This document shows positions 37,526-46,803 of a DNA stretch of 64,000 bases, piece after piece. The position numbers were made by a program, and so were the translations under genes. Position 1 is the stretch's first letter; each line of letters opens with the position of its first letter. Origin of the DNA: Craspedostauros australis (taxonomy: Eukaryota; Bacillariophyta; Bacillariophyceae; Mastogloiales; Achnanthaceae); the NCBI GenBank assembly GCA_026770025.1, contig JAMXDE010000030.1, positions 530,001 through 594,000 on the forward strand, in the 5' to 3' direction. The notes beneath the pieces were generated by a model. The model was given only the letters and a program-made list of their open reading frames with translations, ran no database searches and was not told where the DNA came from.

Positions 37526-39634
37526 TCACTTCACACAAGTCGTACGGTGATTATCCATCACGTCTCTGACATGCAAATACAAGTGAACCATCGCGATTGT
37601 ATCCAGTTCGCAATACGACAACAGGCTGCGGATCTTGTTTCTCCGTCGCTGCTGCTGCTGCTGCTGCGGAGGCGGAGGCAGCGGTTTATCGATGTCATTA
37701 CGTTCCACCGTCTCGGTGTCGGCGCTCTCTAGGTCGATTTTCTCCGCAACACTACTCTCGCTGTTGCGACGGTCGATGTAAACAATCTTGGTGTTGATTT
37801 CGGCCATTTGTTGGAGCGTGCGAAGATGCTCACCCTGTTCTCTTTCCGTGACCTCTTCTGTTCCTTCTGAACCCCCAACGATTTCGAGCCAGGCCATTTG
37901 CGCCTGCATACCGTCCTGGACATCCAGATTGTCGTACGCCATGCTGTAGTGCGGCACCAACGTTGGCAGAACCTTCTTGATGGACGACCTCCCCAGAAAT
38001 GCATGATGGCGATAGTGCTTGGAAAAGATCGGCTCCAGATCCCACAGCCGATCAATCAGATTGTTCAATCGTTCAGAATGATGTGGCAAACGTTCCGCAA
38101 GCTGCTGCAACATCCTGCGTTCAAACGCGGCATGGTACACGATGATGCTCCCATTATTCTTGGCGTCGTCTTCATCAAACTGCTGGAGCAATGCTTGGGC
38201 CAACGTTTCGTGAGGGTCGGTGCTCTTGTCAGTGTGCAAGTATTCACTGTGCACGAGCTTGATTCGTGATGGGTCGTCGACACCATCGTCACCGACACCA
38301 TCGTCACCTTCTGTCAATTTGTGTAAGCTGAACTGAAAGGGGACATGATCGTAGGGACCAGTCCCAACGACCCAAGGGATTGCTTGGTTGATGGTCTCGA
38401 AATCCAAAAAGTAGAGAGGATACGCTAATCTATCCATCTCCGTCCGAATGGCGTCGTAGTCGATGTGTACCTGCTTGTTCTGCACCAGCTGTACCTGCTG
38501 CTGCTGGTTCTGGCTGAGCGGAAAATCGGGCGGGACGTCCTCCAGCAAGAAGATTTGCTGCCTGAGCAGCTTGGCCTCCTTGCTCTTGTGGAGTTTACGG
38601 ATATCATAGATCAGTGGTGGGGTGGTCAGTGCGGATTCAGAAGAGCCCTTGTTGTTTCCGCATCTGCCATCAGCGGCATCCTTGTTTGGACTCGAACCGG
38701 CAATCTCATTTTCGACCGCATCTTCGATATCTGCAGATTCCTTGCGGAACATGTCTCCCCAGCAATACTCGGCGTACACGCATGGATCTGGACGCACGCA
38801 GTGCCTCTTGAACGGCGCATCCAACCGTGCATCGTCTTCCGATGTCGATCGAAACACACTCAGCTGTGTCAATATCTCTTCAGGCAGATCTTGCTCATGG
38901 AGCATTCCTTCCACGGCGTCCGTAATGTCCGTTACATGGAACATGCGTGTGAGCGCTTCCCGGGCGCGCTGCCGCTCCTCGCCGTTTCGTCTGTCGGCAT
39001 CCCAAATGGCGCTGGTCGTCTCGGGACATCGGTATTCGCTGTTCAAATGGCATATCGATGCCTTCGTCACATTGACTCCGGCTTGCCGCAGTGTGTGAAC
39101 CTGCAACGCCACGTCCGTCACAAAGTCCTTCCGTTTGGCGATATTCTTGCTCGCCTTGACCTCGATCAAGTGCCAAGCATCGTCGGCGGTGCGATCGCGC
39201 ACGCTGTGATCTCGAGTGAGAATATCCACCTGCACCAACGTCTGGTTGGCTTCAAAGGTCGCCTCGAACAGTGTCATGTCGTCGTGCGTGCTCGCTGTCG
39301 AAGGCGCTGCCGAATTCGTCGCTGCCATCAATTCCTTCGTTCTCTCCAACGCATGTTGGAGCTCTTGCTTGTAGTTCGTGAAGGATCGCGTCGTTGCGGT
39401 ACTATCGGCGTCGCGCGTGTGCTCCTTCATGACGAGGTGTCCATCTGGAAAGAGGTCTCGTGCCAACCTGCCAACCTCCAAGCCAACCTGCAACTGATGC
39501 TGCTGCATGGGAGGAGGCTTGGCGTTGCGAGCGAGGTCGGGACGGTGGAGTTGCAGCCAGGCTCGCTTGATGCAGGTTCGTCCCATCATAAACCTGGACT
39601 TGGTCAACAGATACGATGGTGATGGTGCGCTCAT
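37526..39634 (-). CDS. RecB/Cas4-like plus DUF2779-type DEDD nuclease fusion
   Basis: A 702-residue single-exon protein. The N-terminal half looks like a Cas4/RecB-family PD-(D/E)XK nuclease: FMMGRTCIKRAWLQLH, then LVQVDILTRD and LIEVKASKN (D...ExK), then CVRPDPCVYAEYC. The early Cys plus this trio is the layout of an iron-sulfur cluster. The C-terminal half matches DUF2779-type RNase H-fold exonucleases: YFLDFETIN, IIVYHAAFERRML, LWDLEPIF and YCELDTIAMVHL provide the expected acidic residues. Such fusions are typical of bacteria and their phages, so transfer from bacteria is likely; here the gene has polyGln, Pro and Asp-rich inserts of eukaryotic style, suggesting old domestication. No organelle signal is obvious. 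Function is probably DNA repair or degradation. Confidence 0.8.
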   Translation of the reverse strand: MSAPSPSYLLTKSRFMMGRTCIKRAWLQLHRPDLARNAKPPPMQQHQLQVGLEVGRLARDLFPDGHLVMKEHTRDADSTATTRSFTNYKQELQHALERTKELMAATNSAAPSTASTHDDMTLFEATFEANQTLVQVDILTRDHSVRDRTADDAWHLIEVKASKNIAKRKDFVTDVALQVHTLRQAGVNVTKASICHLNSEYRCPETTSAIWDADRRNGEERQRAREALTRMFHVTDITDAVEGMLHEQDLPEEILTQLSVFRSTSEDDARLDAPFKRHCVRPDPCVYAEYCWGDMFRKESADIEDAVENEIAGSSPNKDAADGRCGNNKGSSESALTTPPLIYDIRKLHKSKEAKLLRQQIFLLEDVPPDFPLSQNQQQQVQLVQNKQVHIDYDAIRTEMDRLAYPLYFLDFETINQAIPWVVGTGPYDHVPFQFSLHKLTEGDDGVGDDGVDDPSRIKLVHSEYLHTDKSTDPHETLAQALLQQFDEDDAKNNGSIIVYHAAFERRMLQQLAERLPHHSERLNNLIDRLWDLEPIFSKHYRHHAFLGRSSIKKVLPTLVPHYSMAYDNLDVQDGMQAQMAWLEIVGGSEGTEEVTEREQGEHLRTLQQMAEINTKIVYIDRRNSESSVAEKIDLESADTETVERNDIDKPLPPPPQQQQQQRRRNKIRSLLSYCELDTIAMVHLYLHVRDVMDNHRTTCVK

Positions 39635-40559
39635 GATTGCTGTCTGATGAATGGATACGGCACAAGCGGGGGATGACGAAGGATGAAATGCTTGTTACAC
39701 GACGCTCTCTGCGCTCGAACGAGGACGTGAACGTGGACGTGAATGTGGCAACTTGTGTGATAAAGTGTGCGATCCTCTCAAGGGTCGACTCGACACGCAG
39801 GCAATTGGACTTTGTGTGGATGGTTGAGGTTTCGACGCGAAGGTGTTCTCGCGTTTGCGTTTTGGCGCACGATTGGAAGATCAACAGCGCAGATGGTATC
39901 TTCGACCAACTCGAACGAACCACGACATTCAAATTCAAAAAGTCAAACGAAGAAAAGTTCTGCGCAACGCACAGCGCACCAAGCGGAGAGGACACAAGGG
40001 AGCAACTCCTCCCGACGGTGGAAGATTCGGAATGCAGACAACGGCAATGGCACCCAGTGGTTGGTCCAACGACGAAGATGGAGTTGCCGTGGGCTGCGTC
40101 CTGGGCTGCACCATTGCACATCTCCGCATTGAGAGAAGCTGAGTCCGTTTCATGCAACTTGAAGGTGGCGACTGCATGATGCATTCCGTTTCCAACACTC
40201 CGACTCCTTCCGGTCTCTTGGAGGTGACGCCATGAGAATGGTGCTGGGACGTTGAAGGGTTTTTGATTTTGGAGTCTCGCAGTGATGAGATTGTGTTGTT
40301 GCAAGAATGCATCTCCGTGGTACTCGTACATATTATATAGTATGATACGCATTGTGCCTCTCCCACCTCGACAGGCTGGGTGTTGGAGACTCTGATCGTC
40401 GAGGAAGCAAGAGAACCATGGTGCCGACACCCATAGCTCATAATGTGCCATCGGCGTCCAAGGTCATAAAACATCATTCAGAGCGAAGACTACTCTGCTC
40501 TATTTCCCTCTCCATCTGCATCAACATCTGCATCTCCATCCGCAGCAAAGACCATCCAA
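39635..40559. other. Divergent promoter region between nuclease and ankyrin-like genes
   Basis: About 925 bp between two start codons pointing away from each other. A GTGAACGTGGACGTGAATGTGG repeat-like stretch lies near 39730-39750. No supported gene. Confidence 0.45.
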
Positions 40560-42023
40560 ATGGGAGCCGCCGAAGCCAAACCGATTGTCCCTGATCGTCC
40601 CTTCGAGAAGCACGGACGCAAGGTCTCATGTTTGTCCCATGCCTTCCTTCCGACGTCGCCATCCCTTCATTCCAAGCAGTCAGAGTATTCCGCGATGTGT
40701 TCGCACTACGCATCATTATCAGCAGCATCACCAGCGATCCGGATTCCACCGCGGTCATCGATGACCGTCTTGATGCAACTCATCCTGCTGCAAGATTGGC
40801 AGCGCGTCCTCATCCGGTGCATGCTGTTTGGCCGACTGGAAATTGCGCAGCCTTGCCATGTGACGTTGTACGGTGAGACGTGGTGCTTGTATCCGCTGCA
40901 ATTGGCCTGCGCATTGGAACCGCCCCCGGTGGTAATTTCAACATTGCTGCACCATTGCCCCGAGGTTGCGTCGCAGCCTGTGCGATGGGTGGATTCCAAG
41001 ACGATGAAGAAGAGACGTAAGAGGAAGCATGCCGCGCGTCGCACGACACATCGTCATTGGGACTGTTTGGGGCGCAGGCGACGGTGCGCGTACAACAAAG
41101 CTGCGATGGATCGTCGCGATGATGGCGACGAAGATGATCGCCGATGTCTGTTGGCCTGTGGCGACGGCGACAACACGAATGCGCGCAGGGAAACATCTTC
41201 CTGCATCGAAAGCATCGAAGATGATGCCATCGAATTGCGGCTGATGCAATGGAGCCCACCGCGCGACGAGTGTTCCATGCTATCGTGGGAATTATCGATC
41301 GGCGATGGTTATCCTGCGAATCGTCCCAGCAACAACATTCACAGCAACGGTTGGGTGGATCGATACGAAGATATTCAAGAGGCGCCGCATCACACTGCCG
41401 CCGAAGACCACGACTGTTCGGATGACGATTCGTTCGTGCTGCTCCAGGAGCACAATTCACTCCTCCAATCGTTGGAAAAGGAAAACACCATCCTCCAATT
41501 GGGCAACGACGGTGAGCTGTATCCCATGATCTTGTCCAAATCCTTAGAGACGGAATCCACCGCTACGTCTGAGGGGTCATCGCCCCACGATCCTGAGTCA
41601 GTCACAGCTCCGATACCAATCGATGCAATCCTCCAAGACGCCAAGGAGGGATCGCTTCTGCCCATCCATCTGGCCTGCTTGTACCAGGCCGACTCCGAAG
41701 TCCTGCGTTTGCTGCTGGACTTGCATCCACAAACATCCCCCATTGTGGGTGGGATGCTTCCCATCCATCTACTTTCTGCGAACTGGCGTTTGCCGCCCAT
41801 CCGCCATGGCTCGCACAAAGCATCGATGCTATCGCAAGCATTACATGTCGTTGTGGAAAGCGATCCAGCCATGTTGCATTGCAAGAGCATGAGGCATGGT
41901 CGCACAGGCTTGCAGTACATTGCGCATGGCAATTTGCCAAGAGAAATCAAGCTTGCTTGCGAAGCCGTGTTGCGCGGGGACACAATGGACGATGCTGATG
42001 ATGGTGGTGGTGATACAAGGTGA
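40560..42023 (+). CDS. Ankyrin-like repeat protein
   Basis: A 487-residue protein starting MGAAEAKPIV. Near 95-135 there is WQRVLIRCMLFGRLEIAQPC followed by YPLQLACALEPPPVVISTLL, and near 365-430 LLPIHLACLYQADSEVLRLLL and MLPIHLL. These LxLAC...PxxVxxxLL units are the degenerate ankyrin style seen in many diatom proteins. Between them lies a long acidic and basic low-complexity section (KKRRKRKHAARR; DRRDDGDEDDRR). The first glycine could be myristoylated. Probably a protein-interaction adaptor; partner unknown. Confidence 0.65.
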   Translation: MGAAEAKPIVPDRPFEKHGRKVSCLSHAFLPTSPSLHSKQSEYSAMCSHYASLSAASPAIRIPPRSSMTVLMQLILLQDWQRVLIRCMLFGRLEIAQPCHVTLYGETWCLYPLQLACALEPPPVVISTLLHHCPEVASQPVRWVDSKTMKKRRKRKHAARRTTHRHWDCLGRRRRCAYNKAAMDRRDDGDEDDRRCLLACGDGDNTNARRETSSCIESIEDDAIELRLMQWSPPRDECSMLSWELSIGDGYPANRPSNNIHSNGWVDRYEDIQEAPHHTAAEDHDCSDDDSFVLLQEHNSLLQSLEKENTILQLGNDGELYPMILSKSLETESTATSEGSSPHDPESVTAPIPIDAILQDAKEGSLLPIHLACLYQADSEVLRLLLDLHPQTSPIVGGMLPIHLLSANWRLPPIRHGSHKASMLSQALHVVVESDPAMLHCKSMRHGRTGLQYIAHGNLPREIKLACEAVLRGDTMDDADDGGGDTR

Positions 42024-42461
42024 GCTGAATTGGACGCCATGCAATGAATTGAAATGGATTGCGTTGGATTGCACAGTTGCTGCTGCTGCTGCTCTGCTAA
42101 TATTCCTTCTTCTCACTCTCATGCCTCTGTTTGTCCACTTGCAGTACGTCAGAAAGTAGTGACGGATTGACGGATATCCCCCGCGAGGTGGTGTTCGACA
42201 AAGCACGTCGTCACAGCGAGTAGCTGAAATCAGACGACGAAGTCAAGGAGGGAGGCAGCTGCTCGTTCGGCTGTACGAGTTTGTGCAGAGTTTCTCCGCA
42301 ACACAATCAACTGTACGCAACAGTAATAGTGATCATTGTTTGCATGCTGCTGCATCATGGATGCGACACGAGAAGATTCACAAACTGCTGCGGAGTAAAG
42401 TAGATATAGTATTATATGTGCAGTTAGTCAATAATACCATAACCTATTGTAGCATGTGCGT
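42024..42461. other. 3' intergenic region between convergent genes
   Basis: About 440 bp with a short CTG run (about 42079-42095). No gene seen. Confidence 0.45.
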
Positions 42462-43524
42462 CTATGGCTCCTTGACCGAAATTCCATCCGACCCGGCGAT
42501 GATGACGGCGGTGGTCATGTCGCAGAACAATCCATGATCGACGACACCGCACACGCTCTTGATATCGATCGCCATCTGCTTGGCATCCTTGATGGGTGTC
42601 TCGAAGTGAAGATCGACGATGTAGTTGCCGTTGTCGGTGACGGCGATCTCATCTCCGTCGACCTGGTTGTTGGCGCTGCTGCCCATGCGCAGGACGGCCT
42701 TGCATCCATCGCACGATGGCAATGCGGCCACGGTGCGCATGGTGTGCTCGTGGCAGAAGGGCGTGATCTCGACTGGGACGGGGAAGCCTGGTCCCAATCC
42801 CTCCGTCAGCTTGGATTCGTCGACTGTCACGTTGATGGGTGGGTGGGTGATGGGTGATGCAATGTGAGGATGGGTGCGAGTGGTTGCGTCGAACGATGCC
42901 AAGCGATAGAACAAACAGTGCAATCCGACACAACAAAATAAACCACATCATGCAGTGCAATGCAATGACATGGAATACACTAGAACACGACAGATAATAC
43001 AACATCATACGATAGATCACATGACATCGGCACGTACCAATGACAATGAACTTATCCGACACGATCTCGACCATCTTTTCTCGCAGCAAAGCGCCGCCGC
43101 CGCCCTTGACGAGGTTGAGGTCCGGATCGACCTCATCGGCACCATCGATGGCGACATCGAGCTTGGAATGCGTATCCAAGGTCGCGAGCGGGATCTTGAG
43201 GGACTCGGCCTGCTCCTTGGTGCGCACCGAGGTTGGAATGGCGATGATGTCCTTGAGCTCGCCCGAATCGAGCAGCTGACCGACGCGTTCGACGGCGAAG
43301 TAGGCCGTGGAGCCGGTTCCGAGGCCGATGACCATGCCAGACTTGACGTAGTCGTCGACGGCCTTGTAGCCGACCTGCTTCTTCAGCTCGTCTTGGGAGA
43401 CCATGTTGAGGAATGTGGCTGCGCGTTGGTTGCTGATGCTGCTGGAGAAGGCGGCGCGAGGAGCGACGGAAGTGAAGGCTTCTGTGGAGACAGCGAACAG
43501 AGCGGCGATGGAAAGGATGCGCAT
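42462..43524 (-). CDS. RPI: Plastid-targeted ribose-5-phosphate isomerase A (2 exons)
   Basis: Exon 1 43038-43524, intron 42824-43037 (214 bp, TTG|GTACGT to GACAG|T), exon 2 42462-42823; 282 residues. It interconverts ribose 5-phosphate and ribulose 5-phosphate in the Calvin and pentose phosphate cycles. Signature blocks are GLGTGSTAYFAVE (about 67-79), IDGADEVDPDLNLVKGGGGA (about 126-145, with the catalytic Asp/Lys residues) and, across the splice, FIVIVDESKL. Residues 1-17 are a signal peptide, and EAFTSVAP at 15-22 is an ASAFAP-like cleavage motif with Phe at +1, followed by a Ser/Arg-rich transit region. That bipartite presequence points to import into a secondary plastid. Confidence 0.92.
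42824..43037 (-). other. Predicted intron in the ribose-5-phosphate isomerase gene
   Basis: Splicing joins FIVI to VDESK, a conserved family motif, in frame. Without splicing the frame runs into a non-homologous tail. Confidence 0.85.
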
Positions 43525-44178
43525 GGTGTGGATTGGGCGTCGCGGGTCGTTGCGTTGCAGTGTGCTGCGGTTGATTGATTGATTCACTGCAGAGTGAGAG
43601 TATGGACGACAGCCGGGAAAGGCAGATTCTGGCGTTCGCAACTTCGCGTCAGATTCTTTTTTGCGCGGTGGTTGTGTGTGAGCGTCATCACGACGCTTGT
43701 GCGTGTTGTTTGTGTGGTCGTGTGTTTAGTCGAACGAGTCATTACTCGCGCTTTCGCGTGCGATCATTTCGTCGTGGATCGGATCCAAACAGTGACGTTT
43801 GTCGGAAGATGATGGAATCCAACAACGAGAACGTTTCACACGCGTGCTGTGGTTGTGAACACACGCGTCGGTCATGATTCGTTGTGGTTTGCGAGTGTTG
43901 CCATTGCCGTCGCTGTTGAGGTCGGCTGCCGTTCGTCATGGTCGACCTCTTTGGCAGTTCCAGTTGGTGGTGGTGGTTTGCGTTGCAACCTTTCACACGA
44001 GCACAGATGAAGTAAGAATTGAGGCATCGGAGACACGGCTCATGTATCTGTCAACGACGCACAGATCACCTGCATTCCTCGGATCCACCAAGTTGCAGCG
44101 CCGCGAATGATCCAATCAACGCACAAGCAGGCGCACGAATGATCCGCATCGTCCATCGATCGATGTCGAATTTCGATG

Positions 44179-44204
44179 CTCTCTCTCTCTCTCTCTCTCT
44201 CTCT
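44179..44204. repeat. (CT)n microsatellite
   Basis: Thirteen uninterrupted CT dinucleotides in a non-coding region. Confidence 0.9.
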
Positions 44205-44960
44205 TGAGTAGAGTATTATACAAAGAAGACCAGTGTGCTGCACAAGATGGATGAGGCCGGCGAAGAACTGAGCGATGTGGACACTTGATGGAATTGTCCG
44301 GAGGAATTCTCTGCATTCGATTGCGCAAGTTCTCGCGGTGACACAGATGGACAATCGTCACGCGTCGCTGATGTACGAGCCAGTTTGAACTTCATCTACA
44401 ACCCGAATCTGCACGACGTTCCAGAAACGCGGGGAGGTCTGTTGTCTCTCTATTGCGGCGACACCTTCGGCAGCCTGATCAACTGATGAAAGTTCAACAC
44501 GGTTCATTGTTGTGGGCTTTCTCCATCGCTGCTGCCTCCTCTAGTATTGGTCCTGCCCATTTTGCAGTATCGTTGATGGTAGAATGCCGACAGCAAGTGA
44601 TTGACGATGGCGAAAGGGCGCAATCAATGTTGGGACTCTTGTCTTGAGAAAAAGTGAGGAAGGGACCTGTCTCTCTCTCTCTCTAAACTGCACGTCGAGT
44701 AGTATGCCGCGATAGCTCCATGACTGTGGTACTTCCGTATCTTTTGAGATGGCACACGATTGAATGCAAGCAAAGTTCCAGGTGGAACTTTGGGACGCAC
44801 GACACAGAATGTGCAATCAATGGCACTTTCTCAAAGCGAGAGCGTGTGCGAACATCGAAGAGAGACAAGCCATCGTCTTCACCAGCATCGTTCATAACAG
44901 TCGCAACATCCAGAGTCACATAACGAGCAACCAACAAGTTAAAGTGAGAAAGGTGTGATC

Positions 44961-44997
44961 AATCCATCCATCCATCCATCCATCAATCAATCAATCA
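44961..44997. repeat. TCCA/TCAA tetranucleotide repeat
   Basis: About five ATCC units followed by three to four ATCA units, about 140 bp before the J-domain protein start. Confidence 0.85.
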
Positions 44998-45138
44998 CTG
45001 AAGGAGTAGAAGTAGAGCAAACAACCAAGCATGTGGCAACGACCGATGTCGCGAGTGCGACTGCCAATGCGGCTATGCTTGCAAACGCAAACGCAAATCA
45101 AACCATCGCGACAACGCGTCTCATGTCTCAAACTGAAG

Positions 45139-46488
45139 ATGATGGACGTGATGTGGACGGCCCTGCTCCTCTTCTTGTGCTGCTGCACGATCCCCGTCCA
45201 AGCCAAACGCAAGCAAGACTTCCAATCCGACAACTACTACGAAGTCCTCGGCCTTTCCAAATCGGCATCGTCAAAGCAAATCAAATCGGCCTATCGCAAA
45301 TTGGCGCTGCAGTACCATCCCGACAAAGTCTCCGAAGAAGACAAGGAAAAGGCGGAGGGCATCTTCATCCGGATCTCCGAAGCCTACGCGGTCCTCAGCG
45401 ACGATGAGAAGCGCAAGATCTACGATCAGTACGGCAAGAACGGACTCGCAGCGCATGAGGCGGGGCATGATCCGCGAACGGCAGGTTTTGGCGGTGGCGG
45501 CGGTGGTGGTTACAATCCCTTTGGTAACGGCGGTGGTGGACAGCAGTTTCACTTCCAATCTGGTGGCAGACGTCGTGGTGGTGGCAGTGCTGGTTTTGAT
45601 CCCTTCAAGATGTTCGAAGACATGATGGGTTCAGGTGGTGGTGGATTTGGTGGAGGAGGTAGCTTTCAATTCCAGCAAGGCTTCGGCAGTGGTGGTGGTG
45701 GCTTTCACCAGCAGCAGCAACAACAACAACAACGTCAGAGGCAGAGACAGCCGGATCTCTTCCCCAAGAATGAATCCAAGGTGGCACGACTTGGCAAACC
45801 CAAGTTCCCCAATGCCAAATCCAAGCATCTCTGGCTGATCCTCTTTTACACCAACCAATCGCAAGAAAGTCGTCAGATGGCACCCAATCTCGAGAAATTG
45901 GCCGAACAAAAGACCCTGGCCTACAAACTCGGCGCCGTCGATTGTGGCAAATCAGAACGTGAAGCTGCCTTTTGTCAGACGCAATTGCAAGGCAAATCGT
46001 CTCCGCAAGTCGCCATGGTGGTGGACGGCGAGTTGCACTTCTACGACGGCAAATCGACAACGCCCAAAGCCTTGCATGCCTTCGCCAAGCAGCACATGCC
46101 AAAGCATCTCATTCAGAACATCAACCATGTGCCGCAGCTGCGGGACCGATTGTTGTCATCGACCAGCAACAAGCACGCCGCCGTTCTCTTGCTATCCGAG
46201 AAGTACGAAACGTCTGATCTGTATTGCAATCTGTCCTACCACTTCCGTGCCACCTTCACCTTTGGCGAATCGAGAGCCAAGAATCTGGCGATGGCGCAGC
46301 ATATCAAGGGCGTCAAACGGTATCCCGTTCTCGTGGCCTTCGTGCCGACGGGATATGGCAAGGAACGGTATTCGGACACACACGATCTGTATCGGTACAC
46401 GGGCGCGATGCAAGCGGATGAGATCATAGAATGGCTCGACAACATCGCGAAGGTCCTAAAGTACTACAAGAAGAAGGACGAGTTGTGA
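45139..46488 (+). CDS. ER-lumenal J-domain protein with thioredoxin-like domain, ends KDEL
   Basis: A 449-residue protein. An in-frame ATG exists at 45031, but starting at 45139 gives a clean signal peptide ([20 protein letters not shown]), so I prefer it. The J domain (about 30-100) has [20 protein letters not shown] and the HPD triad in QYHPDKV, which stimulates Hsp70 ATPase. A Gly/Phe-rich section with a Gln run follows (about 110-210). Then a thioredoxin-like fold ([20 protein letters not shown]) lacks CxxC at the expected place (NQSQES), so it is probably not redox-active in the usual way. The C-terminus KKDEL is an ER retrieval signal. Likely a BiP co-chaperone. Confidence 0.88.
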   Translation: MMDVMWTALLLFLCCCTIPVQAKRKQDFQSDNYYEVLGLSKSASSKQIKSAYRKLALQYHPDKVSEEDKEKAEGIFIRISEAYAVLSDDEKRKIYDQYGKNGLAAHEAGHDPRTAGFGGGGGGGYNPFGNGGGGQQFHFQSGGRRRGGGSAGFDPFKMFEDMMGSGGGGFGGGGSFQFQQGFGSGGGGFHQQQQQQQQRQRQRQPDLFPKNESKVARLGKPKFPNAKSKHLWLILFYTNQSQESRQMAPNLEKLAEQKTLAYKLGAVDCGKSEREAAFCQTQLQGKSSPQVAMVVDGELHFYDGKSTTPKALHAFAKQHMPKHLIQNINHVPQLRDRLLSSTSNKHAAVLLLSEKYETSDLYCNLSYHFRATFTFGESRAKNLAMAQHIKGVKRYPVLVAFVPTGYGKERYSDTHDLYRYTGAMQADEIIEWLDNIAKVLKYYKKKDEL

Positions 46489-46803
46489 GACCTGTGGGGC
46501 AGGCAAGCATCAATGTCATCGCGCGTGTGTGTTAGAGCATAACTTAGAGCAAAGAATGCAAATACTGTCCTGAGTCAGATCCGAAAACGGAAACGGTCCC
46601 CTGAGATACTATCCCAACAAGCGCAGCAACAGTTACGTGTACACATGTGCCGAGAACAATCCAATAACAAGTTCAGTTGAAGTATATTAGAGCATAGCAG
46701 GAAGTATGCGTGGTGCAGTACAATGATAGAACATTGTGCCTATTTGCATTACTCTACGTCTCTGAGCAATCGTACGAGTGGGAACCTGCATCGTCTTCCT
46801 TGC
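46489..46803. other. 3' intergenic region between convergent genes
   Basis: About 315 bp between the J-domain and Rab3GAP stops. Nothing recognised. Confidence 0.5.

Larger units (their letters stand above)
43525..45138. other. Intergenic region between divergent RPI and J-domain genes
   Basis: About 1.6 kb. It contains a (CT)n run (44179-44204), a shorter CT run (about 44671-44684), and TCCA and TCAA tetranucleotide runs at 44961-44997. A minus-strand frame at 44683-44937 has fairly coding-like composition but no good start and sits in the expected promoter, so I do not call it. Both promoters should lie here. Confidence 0.45.

Noticed and set aside
44683-44937. Minus-strand 84-codon frame with coding-like composition
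   Set aside because: No ATG at the start of the frame and it sits in the expected promoter of the J-domain gene; kept only as a note.
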